Notes: generated from the sequence alone by a model not told the origin. A stretch of 64,000 bases of DNA from an uncultured Roseobacter sp. (GCF_947493125.1 NZ_CANLQB010000001.1:496001-560000); one strand, 5' to 3'. Positions 17,627-29,661 are shown, numbered from the stretch's first letter. A program made the numbers and translations.

Positions 17627-19123
17627 TCAGGCGGTGTTGGATTTTCTCGAGATAGCCGCGTCGAATTGCCGTTGCTGTTCGTCACCCCATGCCTGAACGG
17701 AATATTTTTTGACCACTCGGCGCAATTCCCGCATGCGATCACGCCGCTCCTCCTCCGGCATGTCGAGTGCCTGCAGGATCGCCTGATCCATGGACCGGTG
17801 TGAAAAGGGATTGGTGATCACGGCAGAGTTCAATTCCACCGCTGCACCTGCAAACTCGGACAGGACGAGAACGCCATCACCGTCGGTCCGTGCGGCGAGG
17901 TACTCCTTACAAACCAGGTTCATTCCGTCGACAAGTGGAGTGATCCACGCGACGTCCGCGGCGAGGTAGTATTTGATCAGATCGTCGAATGGGATCGCCC
18001 GTGAGATCAGCGCAATGGGCTGCCACTGCAACGTTCCGAACCGTCCATTGATCCGTCCGGCGGTCTCCTCGATGCCGGTTTGAGTGCGGGCATAGGCCGA
18101 CATGTTGCGGTCGGCGCTCACCGAAACATGCATCAGCTTGACCTTGCCGCGCAGCTTGGGGTTGTCGGCCAAAACCCTCTCAAAGCTCTCAAGCTGATCC
18201 ACGCCGCCTTTGGTATAGTCGGTGCGGCCAACGGACAGGATCAAACGACTATCGCCCAAGCTTTCGCGGATTTTCTTGGCGTCGGCTCGGACGGTTTCGT
18301 CCGTGGCCCGCTCTTCGATGAAATCTACCGCGACCCCGACACTGGCGGAGCTGACGGCGATGTCCCGGCCTTCGAAGCTGAGCAGGGTGGGTGTCGATCT
18401 TTCACTGAGTGCGGTGCCATCCGAGACCAACTCGTCGGCGACGATTTCGCGTTTTTTGACCTCAACATCAAATAGGCTGCGAACGACCGAAACGAAGTTG
18501 GACGCATAGCGCGGCACATGAAAGCCGACAATATCGCAGTCCAGGAGGCTCTTTACGATTTCACGGCGCCAAGGCAGGACATTGAACATATCCGCTGCAG
18601 GAAACGGTGTGTGGTGAAAAAACGAAATCGTCACATCGGATCGCAATTGCCGCAAATATCCAGGCACCAGCCAAAGGTTGTAGTCGTGTATCCAGACCCG
18701 CGCGCCCTGTGCCGCTTCGCGCGCGGCGGCTTCGGCAAAGGCCCAATTCACCTCCCGAAAGGTTGGCCAGTCGACTGGGTCATAGTTAAATTTCTCTTTG
18801 AAGCTGTGCAGAATGGGCCAGAAAGCTTCCTTCGAGGAGACGTGATAGAAGCTGCTCACCTGCTCTTGGGTCAGCGGCAGGCGCGAGACTGAGTAGTCTC
18901 CATGTGCGTCGCTGATCTCGACCACCTTCTCGAAATCGGGGTTCGCAGGGTCGTCGGCAAGCTTCCAGGCGATCCATGCGGCATGCTCTGCCGTGCCGAA
19001 GAAACTCTTAAGTGTAGGTACTATGCCGTTGGGGCTCTTGTTCTCACGCAGAATGATTTTGCCGTCCTGCTCCACCTCCTCATAGGGTTGGCGGTGATAG
19101 ACGATCACAAGATCGGAGGGCAT
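17627..19123 (-). CDS. ggpS: Glucosylglycerol-phosphate synthase
   Basis: A 498-aa GT20-family retaining glycosyltransferase. It joins the glucose of ADP-glucose to sn-glycerol 3-phosphate, the first step of glucosylglycerol synthesis. Despite resemblance to OtsA, the N-terminus ([25 protein letters not shown]) and motifs such as [13 protein letters not shown] and [14 protein letters not shown] follow the cyanobacterial GgpS pattern closely. The donor region shows [15 protein letters not shown] and [16 protein letters not shown]. It is the third gene of gpsA-HAD-ggpS, starting 2 bp after the phosphatase stop. A dedicated glycerol-phosphate dehydrogenase in the same operon supports glycerol 3-phosphate as acceptor rather than glucose 6-phosphate. 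Confidence 0.9.
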   Translation of the reverse strand: MPSDLVIVYHRQPYEEVEQDGKIILRENKSPNGIVPTLKSFFGTAEHAAWIAWKLADDPANPDFEKVVEISDAHGDYSVSRLPLTQEQVSSFYHVSSKEAFWPILHSFKEKFNYDPVDWPTFREVNWAFAEAAAREAAQGARVWIHDYNLWLVPGYLRQLRSDVTISFFHHTPFPAADMFNVLPWRREIVKSLLDCDIVGFHVPRYASNFVSVVRSLFDVEVKKREIVADELVSDGTALSERSTPTLLSFEGRDIAVSSASVGVAVDFIEERATDETVRADAKKIRESLGDSRLILSVGRTDYTKGGVDQLESFERVLADNPKLRGKVKLMHVSVSADRNMSAYARTQTGIEETAGRINGRFGTLQWQPIALISRAIPFDDLIKYYLAADVAWITPLVDGMNLVCKEYLAARTDGDGVLVLSEFAGAAVELNSAVITNPFSHRSMDQAILQALDMPEEERRDRMRELRRVVKKYSVQAWGDEQQRQFDAAISRKSNTA

Positions 19124-19125
19124 GG

Positions 19126-19890
19126 TCAGACCTTTTCCGGCGTTGGATGCAAATCAAAATGTGCCACCGCCTCGAGAATACCAGCAGCACCGATGCCTTG
19201 GGCGCGATAGATGTGCGGCTTCTGTGGCAGGGCGTCCAGAAGCGGATCTTCGGAGCCACCCACTGCGACGGACGGCGTGCCCGCGACAAGCATGGAGAGA
19301 TCATTCAACGTGTCGCCGGCAGACAGAACCCGGCCCTCGGGAACGTCCAGGTGCCCGAGAAGGCGCAGAAGAGACGGCCCTTTGCTCACACCCTTGGGCA
19401 GCACATCAAAATACCGATTGTCGGAAATCAGGACGTCGAGGCCCATCGCCTCGACAGTCTTTGAGACCTCCGGATTGAATTGCTCAGGATCATAATCATA
19501 GCTGACGCGGTAGCGAAACTCTGTTGGCTGAAGCGTCAGGCCGGGCGCCTTGTTCAAGGCGGATTTCACCGAACTCCCACTGTTGTTCCACCGCGCGGCA
19601 ATCTCGTTCTCGAGCGCCTCGATGGGTTCGATCTGACGCTCAGGTGTCACATGCGCGATCGTCGTGCCCACATCTCCGATCACATACTCCGGCCAAGGCA
19701 CCGTGCCGCTGCCGCAGAGTTGGTGAATAAACTCCGGATCGCGTCCACTGACGAAAACGAGCCCAACTGTCGCCCGATGCGCCTCTATCCAGCCGTAAAG
19801 AGCGGCGCGGTCCGTTTCTGTACCGCCCAGAAACGTGCCATCCAGGTCCGTGGCCAGAACAAATTTGCATTCCGAAAGATGTCTTTTCAC
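19126..19890 (-). CDS. HAD-IIB hydrolase, probable glucosylglycerol-phosphate phosphatase
   Basis: A 254-aa HAD-superfamily phosphatase of the sucrose-/mannosyl-glycerate-phosphatase type. The nucleophile motif is ATDLDGTFLGG (D15 and D17). Motif II is in VFVSGRD, and the late motif is SAGDTLNDLSMLVAG. Sitting between gpsA and ggpS, with the start overlapping gpsA (ATGA) and ggpS 2 bp downstream, it most likely removes the phosphate from glucosylglycerol phosphate. In many heterotrophic proteobacteria a HAD phosphatase and the synthase form one GgpPS fusion; here they are separate genes in the same order. Substrate is inferred from context. Confidence 0.82.
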   Translation of the reverse strand: MKRHLSECKFVLATDLDGTFLGGTETDRAALYGWIEAHRATVGLVFVSGRDPEFIHQLCGSGTVPWPEYVIGDVGTTIAHVTPERQIEPIEALENEIAARWNNSGSSVKSALNKAPGLTLQPTEFRYRVSYDYDPEQFNPEVSKTVEAMGLDVLISDNRYFDVLPKGVSKGPSLLRLLGHLDVPEGRVLSAGDTLNDLSMLVAGTPSVAVGGSEDPLLDALPQKPHIYRAQGIGAAGILEAVAHFDLHPTPEKV

Positions 19891-21023
19891 TGCTGGCGAC
19901 CCTGCAATTGACGCAGCTTGGGCTGCGCCGGGTTCCTCAAAGAGATATCGAGCGCTCTCGGCTCGGCTTCGATGGGGCGCGTCCAGAGATCGCCAAACGC
20001 GTGGCTCAGATCGGCGCCGCCATGCAGGATGGCGTGCACCGTCTCGCAGATTGGCATCGATACACCCACTCGGCGGGCGAGGTCTATGATGGATGCGGCA
20101 TTGGCTTCACCTTCGACCACGACCGGCCGCCCATCAAAGCAGGCCCTCCGGGGTATGCCCTGGCCCAATTGTACACCGAGCGACATGTTGCGGGATGTCT
20201 GGCTCGAGCAGGTAAGCGTCAGATCGCCAGCGCCTGCCAAACCCGTGACCGTCTCGCGCCGCCCGCCGAGTGCTTCGGCCAGAGCTTTCATCTCGTCCAT
20301 GCCCCGCGTAATGAGAGCAGCACGCGTGTTTTCAGCAAACCCCGCGCCGGTCATCATGCCGCACCCGATGGCAATGACGTTCTTGATCGCACCGCCGATT
20401 TCCACGCCGACGAGATCGTCGGAGATGTATGTTTTGAAATAGGCGGTGCTCATCGAAACTGCCAGTCGGGCGGCGGGGCTTTCATCTGGTGCAAGCCGGT
20501 CGGTGTGGCTGAAGTCAAACGCGACAGTTGCAGCCGTTGGGTGGCCGAGCGCTGTCTCACGCGCAAACGTCGGACCCGAAATAGTACCAACCGGGACATC
20601 GCCAAGTTCTTCAGCCGCCACTTGAGACATCAGAAGCCCCGTCGTCGGCTCGATGCCCTTTGTGCAGACCGCGACAGGCGTTGCGGGCGGCAGGAACGCC
20701 CTCAGATCCGCAGCCACGGGTCGCACCGCACCGGACGGAACAACCATCAGAACGGCATCCGCACCGGTCAGCGCCTCGGACAATTGATTGGTCGCCGTCA
20801 GGCTTTCCGGAAGCGGAACGCCCGAAAGATAGGCGGGGTTCTCATGTTGATTGTTGATGGCGCGCACCACATCACTGTCGCGCCCGAACAGCCGCACTTG
20901 CCGCCCGGCAGCGGCTGCGACGCTCGCCAACGCCGTGCCCCAGGCTCCTGCGCCCACCACTGCAATCCGGTCATATGGCTTGCTGTGCACTTCCCGGCTG
21001 TCCGAAGGAGAGTTTGAAACCAT
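19887..21023 (-). CDS. gpsA: NAD(P)-dependent glycerol-3-phosphate dehydrogenase (operon-dedicated GpsA)
   Basis: A 378-aa enzyme that reduces dihydroxyacetone phosphate to sn-glycerol 3-phosphate. The dinucleotide-binding GAGAWGTALA is at residues 24-33. The catalytic-lysine segment is GGAIKNVIAIGCG, and a typical C-terminal GAGDLTLTCSS is present. The N-terminus carries about 17 residues (VSNSPSDSREVHSKP) more than ordinary GpsA. As first gene of the glucosylglycerol operon it would supply the acceptor for GgpS, and may be a paralogue of a housekeeping gpsA elsewhere. The start ATG at 21023 has AAAGG a short distance upstream. Confidence 0.9.
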   Translation of the reverse strand: MVSNSPSDSREVHSKPYDRIAVVGAGAWGTALASVAAAAGRQVRLFGRDSDVVRAINNQHENPAYLSGVPLPESLTATNQLSEALTGADAVLMVVPSGAVRPVAADLRAFLPPATPVAVCTKGIEPTTGLLMSQVAAEELGDVPVGTISGPTFARETALGHPTAATVAFDFSHTDRLAPDESPAARLAVSMSTAYFKTYISDDLVGVEIGGAIKNVIAIGCGMMTGAGFAENTRAALITRGMDEMKALAEALGGRRETVTGLAGAGDLTLTCSSQTSRNMSLGVQLGQGIPRRACFDGRPVVVEGEANAASIIDLARRVGVSMPICETVHAILHGGADLSHAFGDLWTRPIEAEPRALDISLRNPAQPKLRQLQGRQQ

Positions 21024-21596
21024 GGCTGCCTTTCGCCAATAAGCAAGTTCAGAAGGTAAAAGCCTTGCACAACGCTAAGCTTCGCGACGTCTCACATGAG
21101 GTAACCTGTCGGTGTGCGAGTTCAAGGCATGCGGTCTGTTTGCGACATTCGAGTTTTTAGTCGTCTGTGAGGGATGCCTGAGAAATAAGCGGTTTGTTAG
21201 CATCGTTATGGGTCGATTTTGTAGGTGTGATCGCCGCACCATACTGATGATCCAAGTGAGACATGGGTTTAAGGCACTATATACAAAAAGTTTATTGCCA
21301 TTTTGTCGGGTATTCCACACTGACTAGTGGGTGCTGGTTTGCGTGGGAAGCCAAAAAGTGGTCGACGGCGATGCTCCTGTAGATGTCGTTTTCGGCCCAT
21401 CTGTTTGGCTCGCTACACCGAGCCTATGCAGCCAGCCAAAGGCAAACCTCGGGGCAATCTTGCTGCTCCATGTTTGTCTGTTTGCAGCAGCACTACAGTT
21501 TCCGTAAGAAGAAGGATCAAGCTCCGGACGGAGCAAAGACCATTGCCAGTTGGTTTTTGCGATGTATGTCGCACAGCGGGGGAAGCAGAGCAGGTT
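21024..21596. other. Divergent intergenic region gpsA / tamA
   Basis: This 573-bp gap separates the divergent glucosylglycerol operon and tamA and must hold both promoters. It includes an AT-richer part around 21260-21310. A frame open from 21327 runs in phase into tamA, but its residues are Arg/Cys-rich and unlike any POTRA or signal sequence, so I do not count it as coding. No tRNA, repeat or other gene was recognised. Confidence 0.5.
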
Positions 21597-23405
21597 ATGA
21601 TTATGAGCAACGGTTTGCTGATCCGGGGTGGGTTGGTCGCAGCTGTGCTGTCAGTTCTCTACAGCACGCCCAGTGATGCACTGGACGTTACGCTGCAAGG
21701 CGCGATGAGCGAGGACTTGCAAGCCGACATTGAAGGCGGGTCACTTCTGATTGAGCAGTCGCGGTCCGAGACGGAGGTGTCTGCTCAGGAGACCGTCGCA
21801 CTCGCGCAGGCCGACTATCAGCGTTTGCTTGCTGTCCTCTACGACTACGGGTTTTACGGCGCGGTTATCCGGATCTCGCTCGACGGTCGTGAAGCATCGG
21901 CCATCAACTCGGTGTCTCCGCCGACGCGGGTCGATCAAGCTCGCATAACGGTCGAGCCCGGCCGCCCCTTTCGCTTTGACCGCGCAGAGGTTGGCCCGCT
22001 TGCGCCCAATACCGACCTGCCGGATGGCTTTCGGTCTGGAGAACCCGCGCGGCTGAGCCTGTTGCGGGATACGGTCAGCGCGGCGACCGAAGGCTGGCGT
22101 GCGGAAGGCCATGCAAAGGCCAGATTGCAGAGTCAGACAGTCACTGCGCGTCACTCCGACCAGACGCTCAACGTTGGCCTGCGCATGGATCCGGGTCCGC
22201 GGCTGCGGTTTGGAGAGCTAAACGTTGCAGGAAACGAGGCCGTACGCGCAGAACGTATTCTTGAGATCGCTGGTCTGCCGATGGGTTCGGTCTACTCACC
22301 TGAGGAACTTGAGCGGGCTGCCGCACGACTGAGGCGGACGGGGGCCTTTCGTTCGGTCGCGATGATCGAAGCAGACGAACCGACCGCCGATGGCGCGCTG
22401 CCGATCACCGCGCGCGTGAGTGAAGAAAGACCGCGTCGGTTTGGTTTTGGCGCAGAGGTCTCGACGGTCGAGGGTCTGTCCTTCAGCGCATTCTGGCTGC
22501 ATCGCAATCTCTTCGGTGGTGCGGAACGTTTGCGGCTGGAAGCCGAGATCGAAGGCATCGGCGGCGAAACGGGTGGGACGGACTTCTTGGTTGGCGCGCT
22601 GTATCAGCGCCCAGCGACCTTCAATGAAGACACGGGCCTCTATATTCTTGGTGAAATCGAACAGCAGGATGAGGTGAATTTCTTCTCGCGTCAGGCCACG
22701 ATTGGTGTGGGCATCGAGCGCATCGCGTCTGAAGAACGCAGCTATCGCCTCGGGATCGGCCTCCGGCGTGCGAACACGCGCGATGCTTTTGGCGACAACA
22801 ATTACACGCTTTTTCTTGTCCCGCTGGGTGCCACCTTTGACTATCGTGACAAGACACTCGATGCGCGCCGCGGATATTTCCTCGACACCGAAGTCCAACC
22901 CTTCCTCGCTATCGACGGCGCCGATCACGGCGTCCTCACAAGCGTGGATCTGCGGACGTATCGGACGTTCGGGGATGAACGTCCGACAACCATCGCGCTC
23001 CGTGGGCAACTTGGATCTCTGATTGGCCCGGGCCTGTCTGTCGCGCCGGCCGACTTCCTCTTCTATTCGGGTGGCAGTGACACAGTGCGCGGTCATGAAT
23101 ACCAATCCTTGGGAGTAGATCTGGGCGGCGGTCGCATCGTCGGTGGGCGGTCCTTTTTGGGGCTTTCTGCCGAAGTGCGCATGCGCACAACGGGAAATCT
23201 CGGCTATGTCGGTTTCTTCGATGTGGGCTACATCGGAGAAGAGGTCTTTCCGGATGGGTCGGGTGAATGGCACAGTGGTGCAGGTGTGGGGTTGCGGTAT
23301 GATACACCCATCGGTCCAATCCGGTTCGATGTCGGAGTGCCCACCTCCGGCGATGACGAAGGCTCCTCCGTTCAAGTGTATATCGGTATAGGACAGGCAT
23401 TCTGA
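21597..23405 (+). CDS. tamA: TamA-like Omp85 outer-membrane translocation protein
   Basis: A 602-aa Omp85-family protein. A signal peptide (LLIRGGLVAAVLSVLYSTPSDA) is followed by POTRA-type domains (for example LRFGELNVAGNEAVRAERI and YSPEELERAAARLRRTGAFR). The C-terminal half is a 16-stranded barrel-like region with the family motif VRGHEYQSLG and a terminal amphipathic strand ending in phenylalanine (YIGIGQAF). With TamB it moves proteins or lipids between the membranes. The ATG at 21597 (or 21603) is chosen because it begins the signal peptide; upstream in-frame codons encode nonsense-like sequence. Its stop overlaps the tamB start (TGATG). Confidence 0.9.
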   Translation: MIMSNGLLIRGGLVAAVLSVLYSTPSDALDVTLQGAMSEDLQADIEGGSLLIEQSRSETEVSAQETVALAQADYQRLLAVLYDYGFYGAVIRISLDGREASAINSVSPPTRVDQARITVEPGRPFRFDRAEVGPLAPNTDLPDGFRSGEPARLSLLRDTVSAATEGWRAEGHAKARLQSQTVTARHSDQTLNVGLRMDPGPRLRFGELNVAGNEAVRAERILEIAGLPMGSVYSPEELERAAARLRRTGAFRSVAMIEADEPTADGALPITARVSEERPRRFGFGAEVSTVEGLSFSAFWLHRNLFGGAERLRLEAEIEGIGGETGGTDFLVGALYQRPATFNEDTGLYILGEIEQQDEVNFFSRQATIGVGIERIASEERSYRLGIGLRRANTRDAFGDNNYTLFLVPLGATFDYRDKTLDARRGYFLDTEVQPFLAIDGADHGVLTSVDLRTYRTFGDERPTTIALRGQLGSLIGPGLSVAPADFLFYSGGSDTVRGHEYQSLGVDLGGGRIVGGRSFLGLSAEVRMRTTGNLGYVGFFDVGYIGEEVFPDGSGEWHSGAGVGLRYDTPIGPIRFDVGVPTSGDDEGSSVQVYIGIGQAF

Positions 23406-26400
23406 TGTATTTGATCCGCATATTCTCCGCCGTTTTGGTGATGATGCTGACCGGTCCTGCGATGATCATGGCGCAAGAGGACGATGGCGGCTTTCTGACC
23501 CGAACAATCGAAGATCTGCTTTCGGGGGCTGGTCGCGAAGTGAATATCGAAGGGTTCGAAGGGGCTTTGAGTTCCGAGGCGTCTTTTGCACGCATGACCA
23601 TCGCTGATGATCAGGGTATCTGGCTTACTCTGGAGGACGTTCGGTTGAATTGGAGCCGATTGGCGTTGCTGCGTGGGCGCTTGGAGGTGGACCGATTGAG
23701 TGCTGCTGTTCTTGATCTGTCACGCCTCCCCGAGGCGGAGGAGACGACCGAGATCCCTTCAGCAGAAGCGACTGAGTTTGCGTTGCCCGATCTGCCGGTC
23801 TCGGTGAACATCGCCCTCATTGAGCTTGAGCGTATCAGACTGGGCGAACCTATTCTTGGTACGGCTGCGGACCTGTCGGTCCAAGCCAGCGCAAGACTCG
23901 ATGACGACGGGGCTGCTCTGGACTTGACCGCCAACCGCGTGGATCAGACCGAGGGCACCTACATCGTGAAGGGAAACTTCGCGCGGGACAGCTCGGAGAT
24001 TTCAGTGCAAGTGGAGTTGGATGAAGCGGCCGGTGGTCTTGCCGGACGTCTTATGAACCTGCCTGGACAACCTTCGATGGATCTGACGGTTGCGGGCACT
24101 GGCCCGCTGGATGATTTCACCGCTGATATCACCTTGGCCACCGACGCCCAGGAGCGGTTGGCGGGGCGAGTTGTGCTCAGCGCGCTGCCTGTTGAAACAG
24201 AAGGTGCGGCACCTGACCGACGTATTCAAGCCAATCTCGGTGGCGATATCACTGCGCTGGTTGCGCCGGGCTCGCGTGATTTTTTTGGAGAAGATGTACG
24301 GCTGGACATCGACGCTCTGGTCCTGTCGGATGGTGGCATCAATGTTCAAGGTTTCGATCTCGATGCTCAGTCGGCCCAGCTTTCGGGGGCGGTCAGACTG
24401 AACGCAGACAACTGGCCGACGTTTATTGATGTCGGTGGACAAATCGCCCGCGTGGACACACAGCCTGTGGTGTTGCCCGGTGCAGACGTGCAAACGCGCG
24501 TGCAGGACGTGAAGTTGAATGTTCAATATGACGCTGCAGACGGCGATGCGTTTCGCGGTGTTTTCGATCTGACAGGCCTGGATCGCGAAGATCTGCGTCT
24601 CACCTCGGCCCGGCTGGCTCTCGATGGGACGTTGCAAGGCGATCTCGGGACGGTAGGCCGCTTCCTTGGTGATTTGCAACTTACAGCACAAGGGTTGGAA
24701 TTGGCAGATCCCAATGCGTCCCAGGCGCTTGGGCAAGATATCACCGGCAGAGCGAATATCGACTATGTCGAGGATGAGCCGATCCGCATCACCGGGCTTG
24801 AGCTCAGCGGGGGCGACTATGGGTTGGTTGGCGACATCATTATCGACGGGCTGGAAGGCGGATTTCTGACAGAGCTTGATCTGACAGTCCGTGCCGAAGA
24901 CTTGGCACGTTTTGCGGGTCTGGCTGGTCAGCCGATTGCCGGTGCGGCACAGCTCGCCGTTGCAGGTGATGTGACGCCGCTCAGCAGCATGTTCGATCTG
25001 AGAATTGAGGGGACAACGACCAATCTGGCGGTCGGGATCCCGCAAGCCGATGCTGTGCTCAATGGGCAGACCACCTTGGTTCTGGGTGCCCGACGGGATG
25101 CGTCCGGGACGTTTGTGGAGGGGCTCGATCTCAGCAATGACGCGCTGGATTTGACAGGGGATTTCGACCTGCGTACCGAAAACAGTGAAGTCTCTGCACA
25201 GGCAGCGCTGAGAGACATCGGATTGGTACTGCCCCAGTACGACGGCCCGGTGACGGTGGTTGCCGATGCCAATCAGGACAGCCTTGGATGGCAGGTCGAT
25301 GTCAAGGCGGAGGCGCCTTACAACAGCCGTTTGACTGTGAACGGTCGTGCAACCGGACCCGAAACCGATGTCGAATTTACTTTGTCCGTGCCCGAGGTGC
25401 AGCCCCTGGCGGAAAGCTTGCGCGGCCCGCTGGACGCTGGTGGGCGCATCTGGCTGGGTGACAGGGGCTACAATGTGGATGTCAGTGCAGAGGGACCGTT
25501 CGGTTCCGATGTGAGCGTCGAGGGTTTGGCAACGGGACCAGATGCTGCCGTCTCTTTCACCGCTGCTCTGCCCGACATCAGCGTGTTTGTTCCGCAAATC
25601 CGGGGGCCGTTGTCGGTCATTGGCGATGCCGCGCGTGCTGAGAACGGGTGGCAGGTCGATACCGCGGCCCAAGGACCGGCGGGAACAGACGCCACCATCG
25701 TCGGACTGGTGCGAGAGGATGGCACCTTGGCTCTGGATGTAAACGGGAGTTTGCCGCTTGGGTTGTCAGAGCCGTTTTTGGCACCGCGCAGCCTGCAGGG
25801 TCAGGCGAGGTTCGACCTGACGGTGGACGGCGCGCCCGGGCTGGAGGCGGTATCAGGGCGGATCACGACCAGTGGCGCGACCTTTGCTGCCCCCAACCTG
25901 CGCCTGGCTCTCAGCGACCTTGACACGACGTTGGATCTGTCTGCTGGCCGTCTCCGAATAAATGCAGAGAGTGCGGTTGAAACCGGTGGGCGCATTGCGG
26001 CCTCTGGCACTCTGAACCTTGCAAGTCTTGCGGCGGATCTGGATGTTGCGTTGCAAAGCGTCGGTTTTGTCGATCCGCGGCTGTTTTCCACCGTGCTTGA
26101 TGGTGCGATCTCCGTCGATGGGCCGTTGACCGGCGGCGCTCAGATCGCCGGCACAATTGATGTCGGCGAAACGCTCGTAACCGTGCCATCCTCGGGGCTG
26201 ACAAGCATCGGCGAAATCCCTGACATCACCCATATCAATGCGCCGTCCGCGGTCACGGCGACACGCCGGCGTGCGGATGTCATTCCCGAGCCACAGACTG
26301 CTGGCTCGGGCAGCGCCGCGGCGGCATATGGTCTTCGTATCCGCGTGAATGCACCCCGCCGCATCTTTGTACGCGGGCGTGGTGTCGACGCAGAGCTGGG

Positions 26401-27016
26401 GGGCGCGCTGGACATACGCGGCACGACGGCGCGCGTGATCTCGATTGGGCAGTTCGACCTGGTGCGCGGACGTCTTGATATCCTCGGCAAGCGATTTGAT
26501 CTTGTGGAAGGATCGATCCAGTTCCAGGGCGATCTGGTGCCCTATATACGCTTCGTCACCTCCACCAGCACCGAGGCAGGAACGGCGGGCGTTGTACTTG
26601 ATGGACCAGCGACAGCTCCCGATGTCTCTTTCGTTTCGACACCGGATGCCCCGCAGGATCAAGTGCTGTCGCAGCTCCTGTTTGGCCGTGATATCGACGA
26701 CATCTCAGCCTTTCAGGCCCTTCAGTTGGCCAACGCCGTCGCCGTTCTGGCTGGACGTGAGGGCGCCGGACTGATTGGCAGCTTGCGCGAAGGGTTCGGG
26801 CTCGATGACTTCGATGTCACCACCACTGACGATGGAGAAGCCGCGGTCCGTGCGGGCAAATACATCACCGAGAACATTTATACGGATGTGGTCACCGGAG
26901 GCGGAGAGACGGAACTGTCCATCAATCTCGACGTCACGGACTCTCTCACCGCACGCGGAACGCTTGAGCAGGACGGCAACACAGGCCTCGGCATTTTCTT
27001 TGAGCGGGATTACTAG
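23405..27016 (+). CDS. tamB: TamB-like translocation/assembly protein (DUF490)
   Basis: A 1203-aa protein with an N-terminal membrane anchor (IRIFSAVLVMMLTGPAMIMAQ) followed by a long repetitive beta-strand-rich region, in which segments such as GPxGTDATIVG and DVSAEGPFGSDVSVEG recur. The C-terminal DUF490/TamB domain has RGRGVDAELGGALDIRGT, LGKRFDLVEGSIQFQGD and a terminal segment (GLGIFFERDY). Such proteins form a periplasm-spanning groove thought to carry lipids or outer-membrane proteins to TamA. It is translationally coupled to tamA by a one-base overlap. Confidence 0.9.
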   Translation: MYLIRIFSAVLVMMLTGPAMIMAQEDDGGFLTRTIEDLLSGAGREVNIEGFEGALSSEASFARMTIADDQGIWLTLEDVRLNWSRLALLRGRLEVDRLSAAVLDLSRLPEAEETTEIPSAEATEFALPDLPVSVNIALIELERIRLGEPILGTAADLSVQASARLDDDGAALDLTANRVDQTEGTYIVKGNFARDSSEISVQVELDEAAGGLAGRLMNLPGQPSMDLTVAGTGPLDDFTADITLATDAQERLAGRVVLSALPVETEGAAPDRRIQANLGGDITALVAPGSRDFFGEDVRLDIDALVLSDGGINVQGFDLDAQSAQLSGAVRLNADNWPTFIDVGGQIARVDTQPVVLPGADVQTRVQDVKLNVQYDAADGDAFRGVFDLTGLDREDLRLTSARLALDGTLQGDLGTVGRFLGDLQLTAQGLELADPNASQALGQDITGRANIDYVEDEPIRITGLELSGGDYGLVGDIIIDGLEGGFLTELDLTVRAEDLARFAGLAGQPIAGAAQLAVAGDVTPLSSMFDLRIEGTTTNLAVGIPQADAVLNGQTTLVLGARRDASGTFVEGLDLSNDALDLTGDFDLRTENSEVSAQAALRDIGLVLPQYDGPVTVVADANQDSLGWQVDVKAEAPYNSRLTVNGRATGPETDVEFTLSVPEVQPLAESLRGPLDAGGRIWLGDRGYNVDVSAEGPFGSDVSVEGLATGPDAAVSFTAALPDISVFVPQIRGPLSVIGDAARAENGWQVDTAAQGPAGTDATIVGLVREDGTLALDVNGSLPLGLSEPFLAPRSLQGQARFDLTVDGAPGLEAVSGRITTSGATFAAPNLRLALSDLDTTLDLSAGRLRINAESAVETGGRIAASGTLNLASLAADLDVALQSVGFVDPRLFSTVLDGAISVDGPLTGGAQIAGTIDVGETLVTVPSSGLTSIGEIPDITHINAPSAVTATRRRADVIPEPQTAGSGSAAAAYGLRIRVNAPRRIFVRGRGVDAELGGALDIRGTTARVISIGQFDLVRGRLDILGKRFDLVEGSIQFQGDLVPYIRFVTSTSTEAGTAGVVLDGPATAPDVSFVSTPDAPQDQVLSQLLFGRDIDDISAFQALQLANAVAVLAGREGAGLIGSLREGFGLDDFDVTTTDDGEAAVRAGKYITENIYTDVVTGGGETELSINLDVTDSLTARGTLEQDGNTGLGIFFERDY

Positions 27017-27025
27017 CAGCCCCTA

Positions 27026-27538
27026 CTACGGATCTGGCGCAAAACGACCAAAGCGTCCATGGTCAAACAGCAGCCCGGATGCGCCGCGTTCGCCTTCAAT
27101 GACTTTCCGAACTTCGCCGAGGATCAGAGAATGGTCCCCGGCTGGATGGATTGCATAGGTGCTACAGTGAAATTCAGCGAGGCACCCCAGTAGCCGTGGC
27201 GCGCCAAGCGCACCGGGTGTCCACTCGAACTGCTCGAAACCGTCGCCGCTAGTTGCGAAATGGCGGGCCATGTCCAATTGCTGATCGCTGAGCACGTGGA
27301 TGCAGAACTGCGTTGCATTGGCGAAGGCATCGTGACGCAGAGAGGACAACGCGGGGGACCAGAGTACCAGCGGCGGCGTCAACGACACCGACGAAAAGGA
27401 ATTGGCGGTCATTCCCAGAGGGCCATTTTCGGTTTGCGTGGTGACAACTGTGACGCCAGTTCCAAAGCAGCCAAACGCCCGCCGTAAGTCAGCCGTGCGA
27501 TCTGCGTTTGGTTCGAAGCCACGCGGTTCAGCCGACAC
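27026..27538 (-). CDS. Flavin reductase family protein
   Basis: A 170-aa FMN-binding split-barrel protein of the flavin reductase / HpaC type. The family opening DLRRAFGCFGTGVTVVTTQ, the flavin-binding GMTANSFSSVSLTPPLVLWS, and the GDHSLILGEV motif near the end are all visible. Such proteins reduce FMN/FAD with NAD(P)H and often feed two-component monooxygenases, but no partner oxygenase is adjacent. It converges with tamB, ending 9 bp from it, and lies downstream of acs on the same strand after a 158-bp gap, so it may be independent. Confidence 0.85.
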   Translation of the reverse strand: MSAEPRGFEPNADRTADLRRAFGCFGTGVTVVTTQTENGPLGMTANSFSSVSLTPPLVLWSPALSSLRHDAFANATQFCIHVLSDQQLDMARHFATSGDGFEQFEWTPGALGAPRLLGCLAEFHCSTYAIHPAGDHSLILGEVRKVIEGERGASGLLFDHGRFGRFAPDP

Positions 27539-27696
27539 ACCGATCTCCCATGTCTAGAGCCTGCAAAACCGGGTGCAGCGATGCTCTTGTCTGCGACGCG
27601 ATGTAAGCCTCCGTCCTTGCGTGACAAGCAGGGCCTCTCGGATCGTTGCGAAATCGAGTGAGCCTCGCCGCGCCGGCTCTGAGTGCCTTGAGCAAT

Positions 27697-29661
<1,965 letters not shown>

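Noticed and set aside
17627-19123. OtsA (trehalose-6-phosphate synthase) as identity of the GT20 gene
   Set aside because: Motif pattern follows GgpS and the operon contains gpsA but no typical OtsB.
21327-21596. In-frame N-terminal extension of tamA by about 90 codons
   Set aside because: The residues are Arg/Cys-rich and lie before a clear signal peptide; a start at 21597/21603 fits an exported protein.
24002-25672. 556-codon open frame antisense to tamB
   Set aside because: It is a mirror of the high-GC codon pattern of tamB, has no motif and no ribosome-binding site. The same applies to antisense frames over aglA (2503-3624), gpsA (19908-21017), tamA (22296-23375) and acs (27991-29115).
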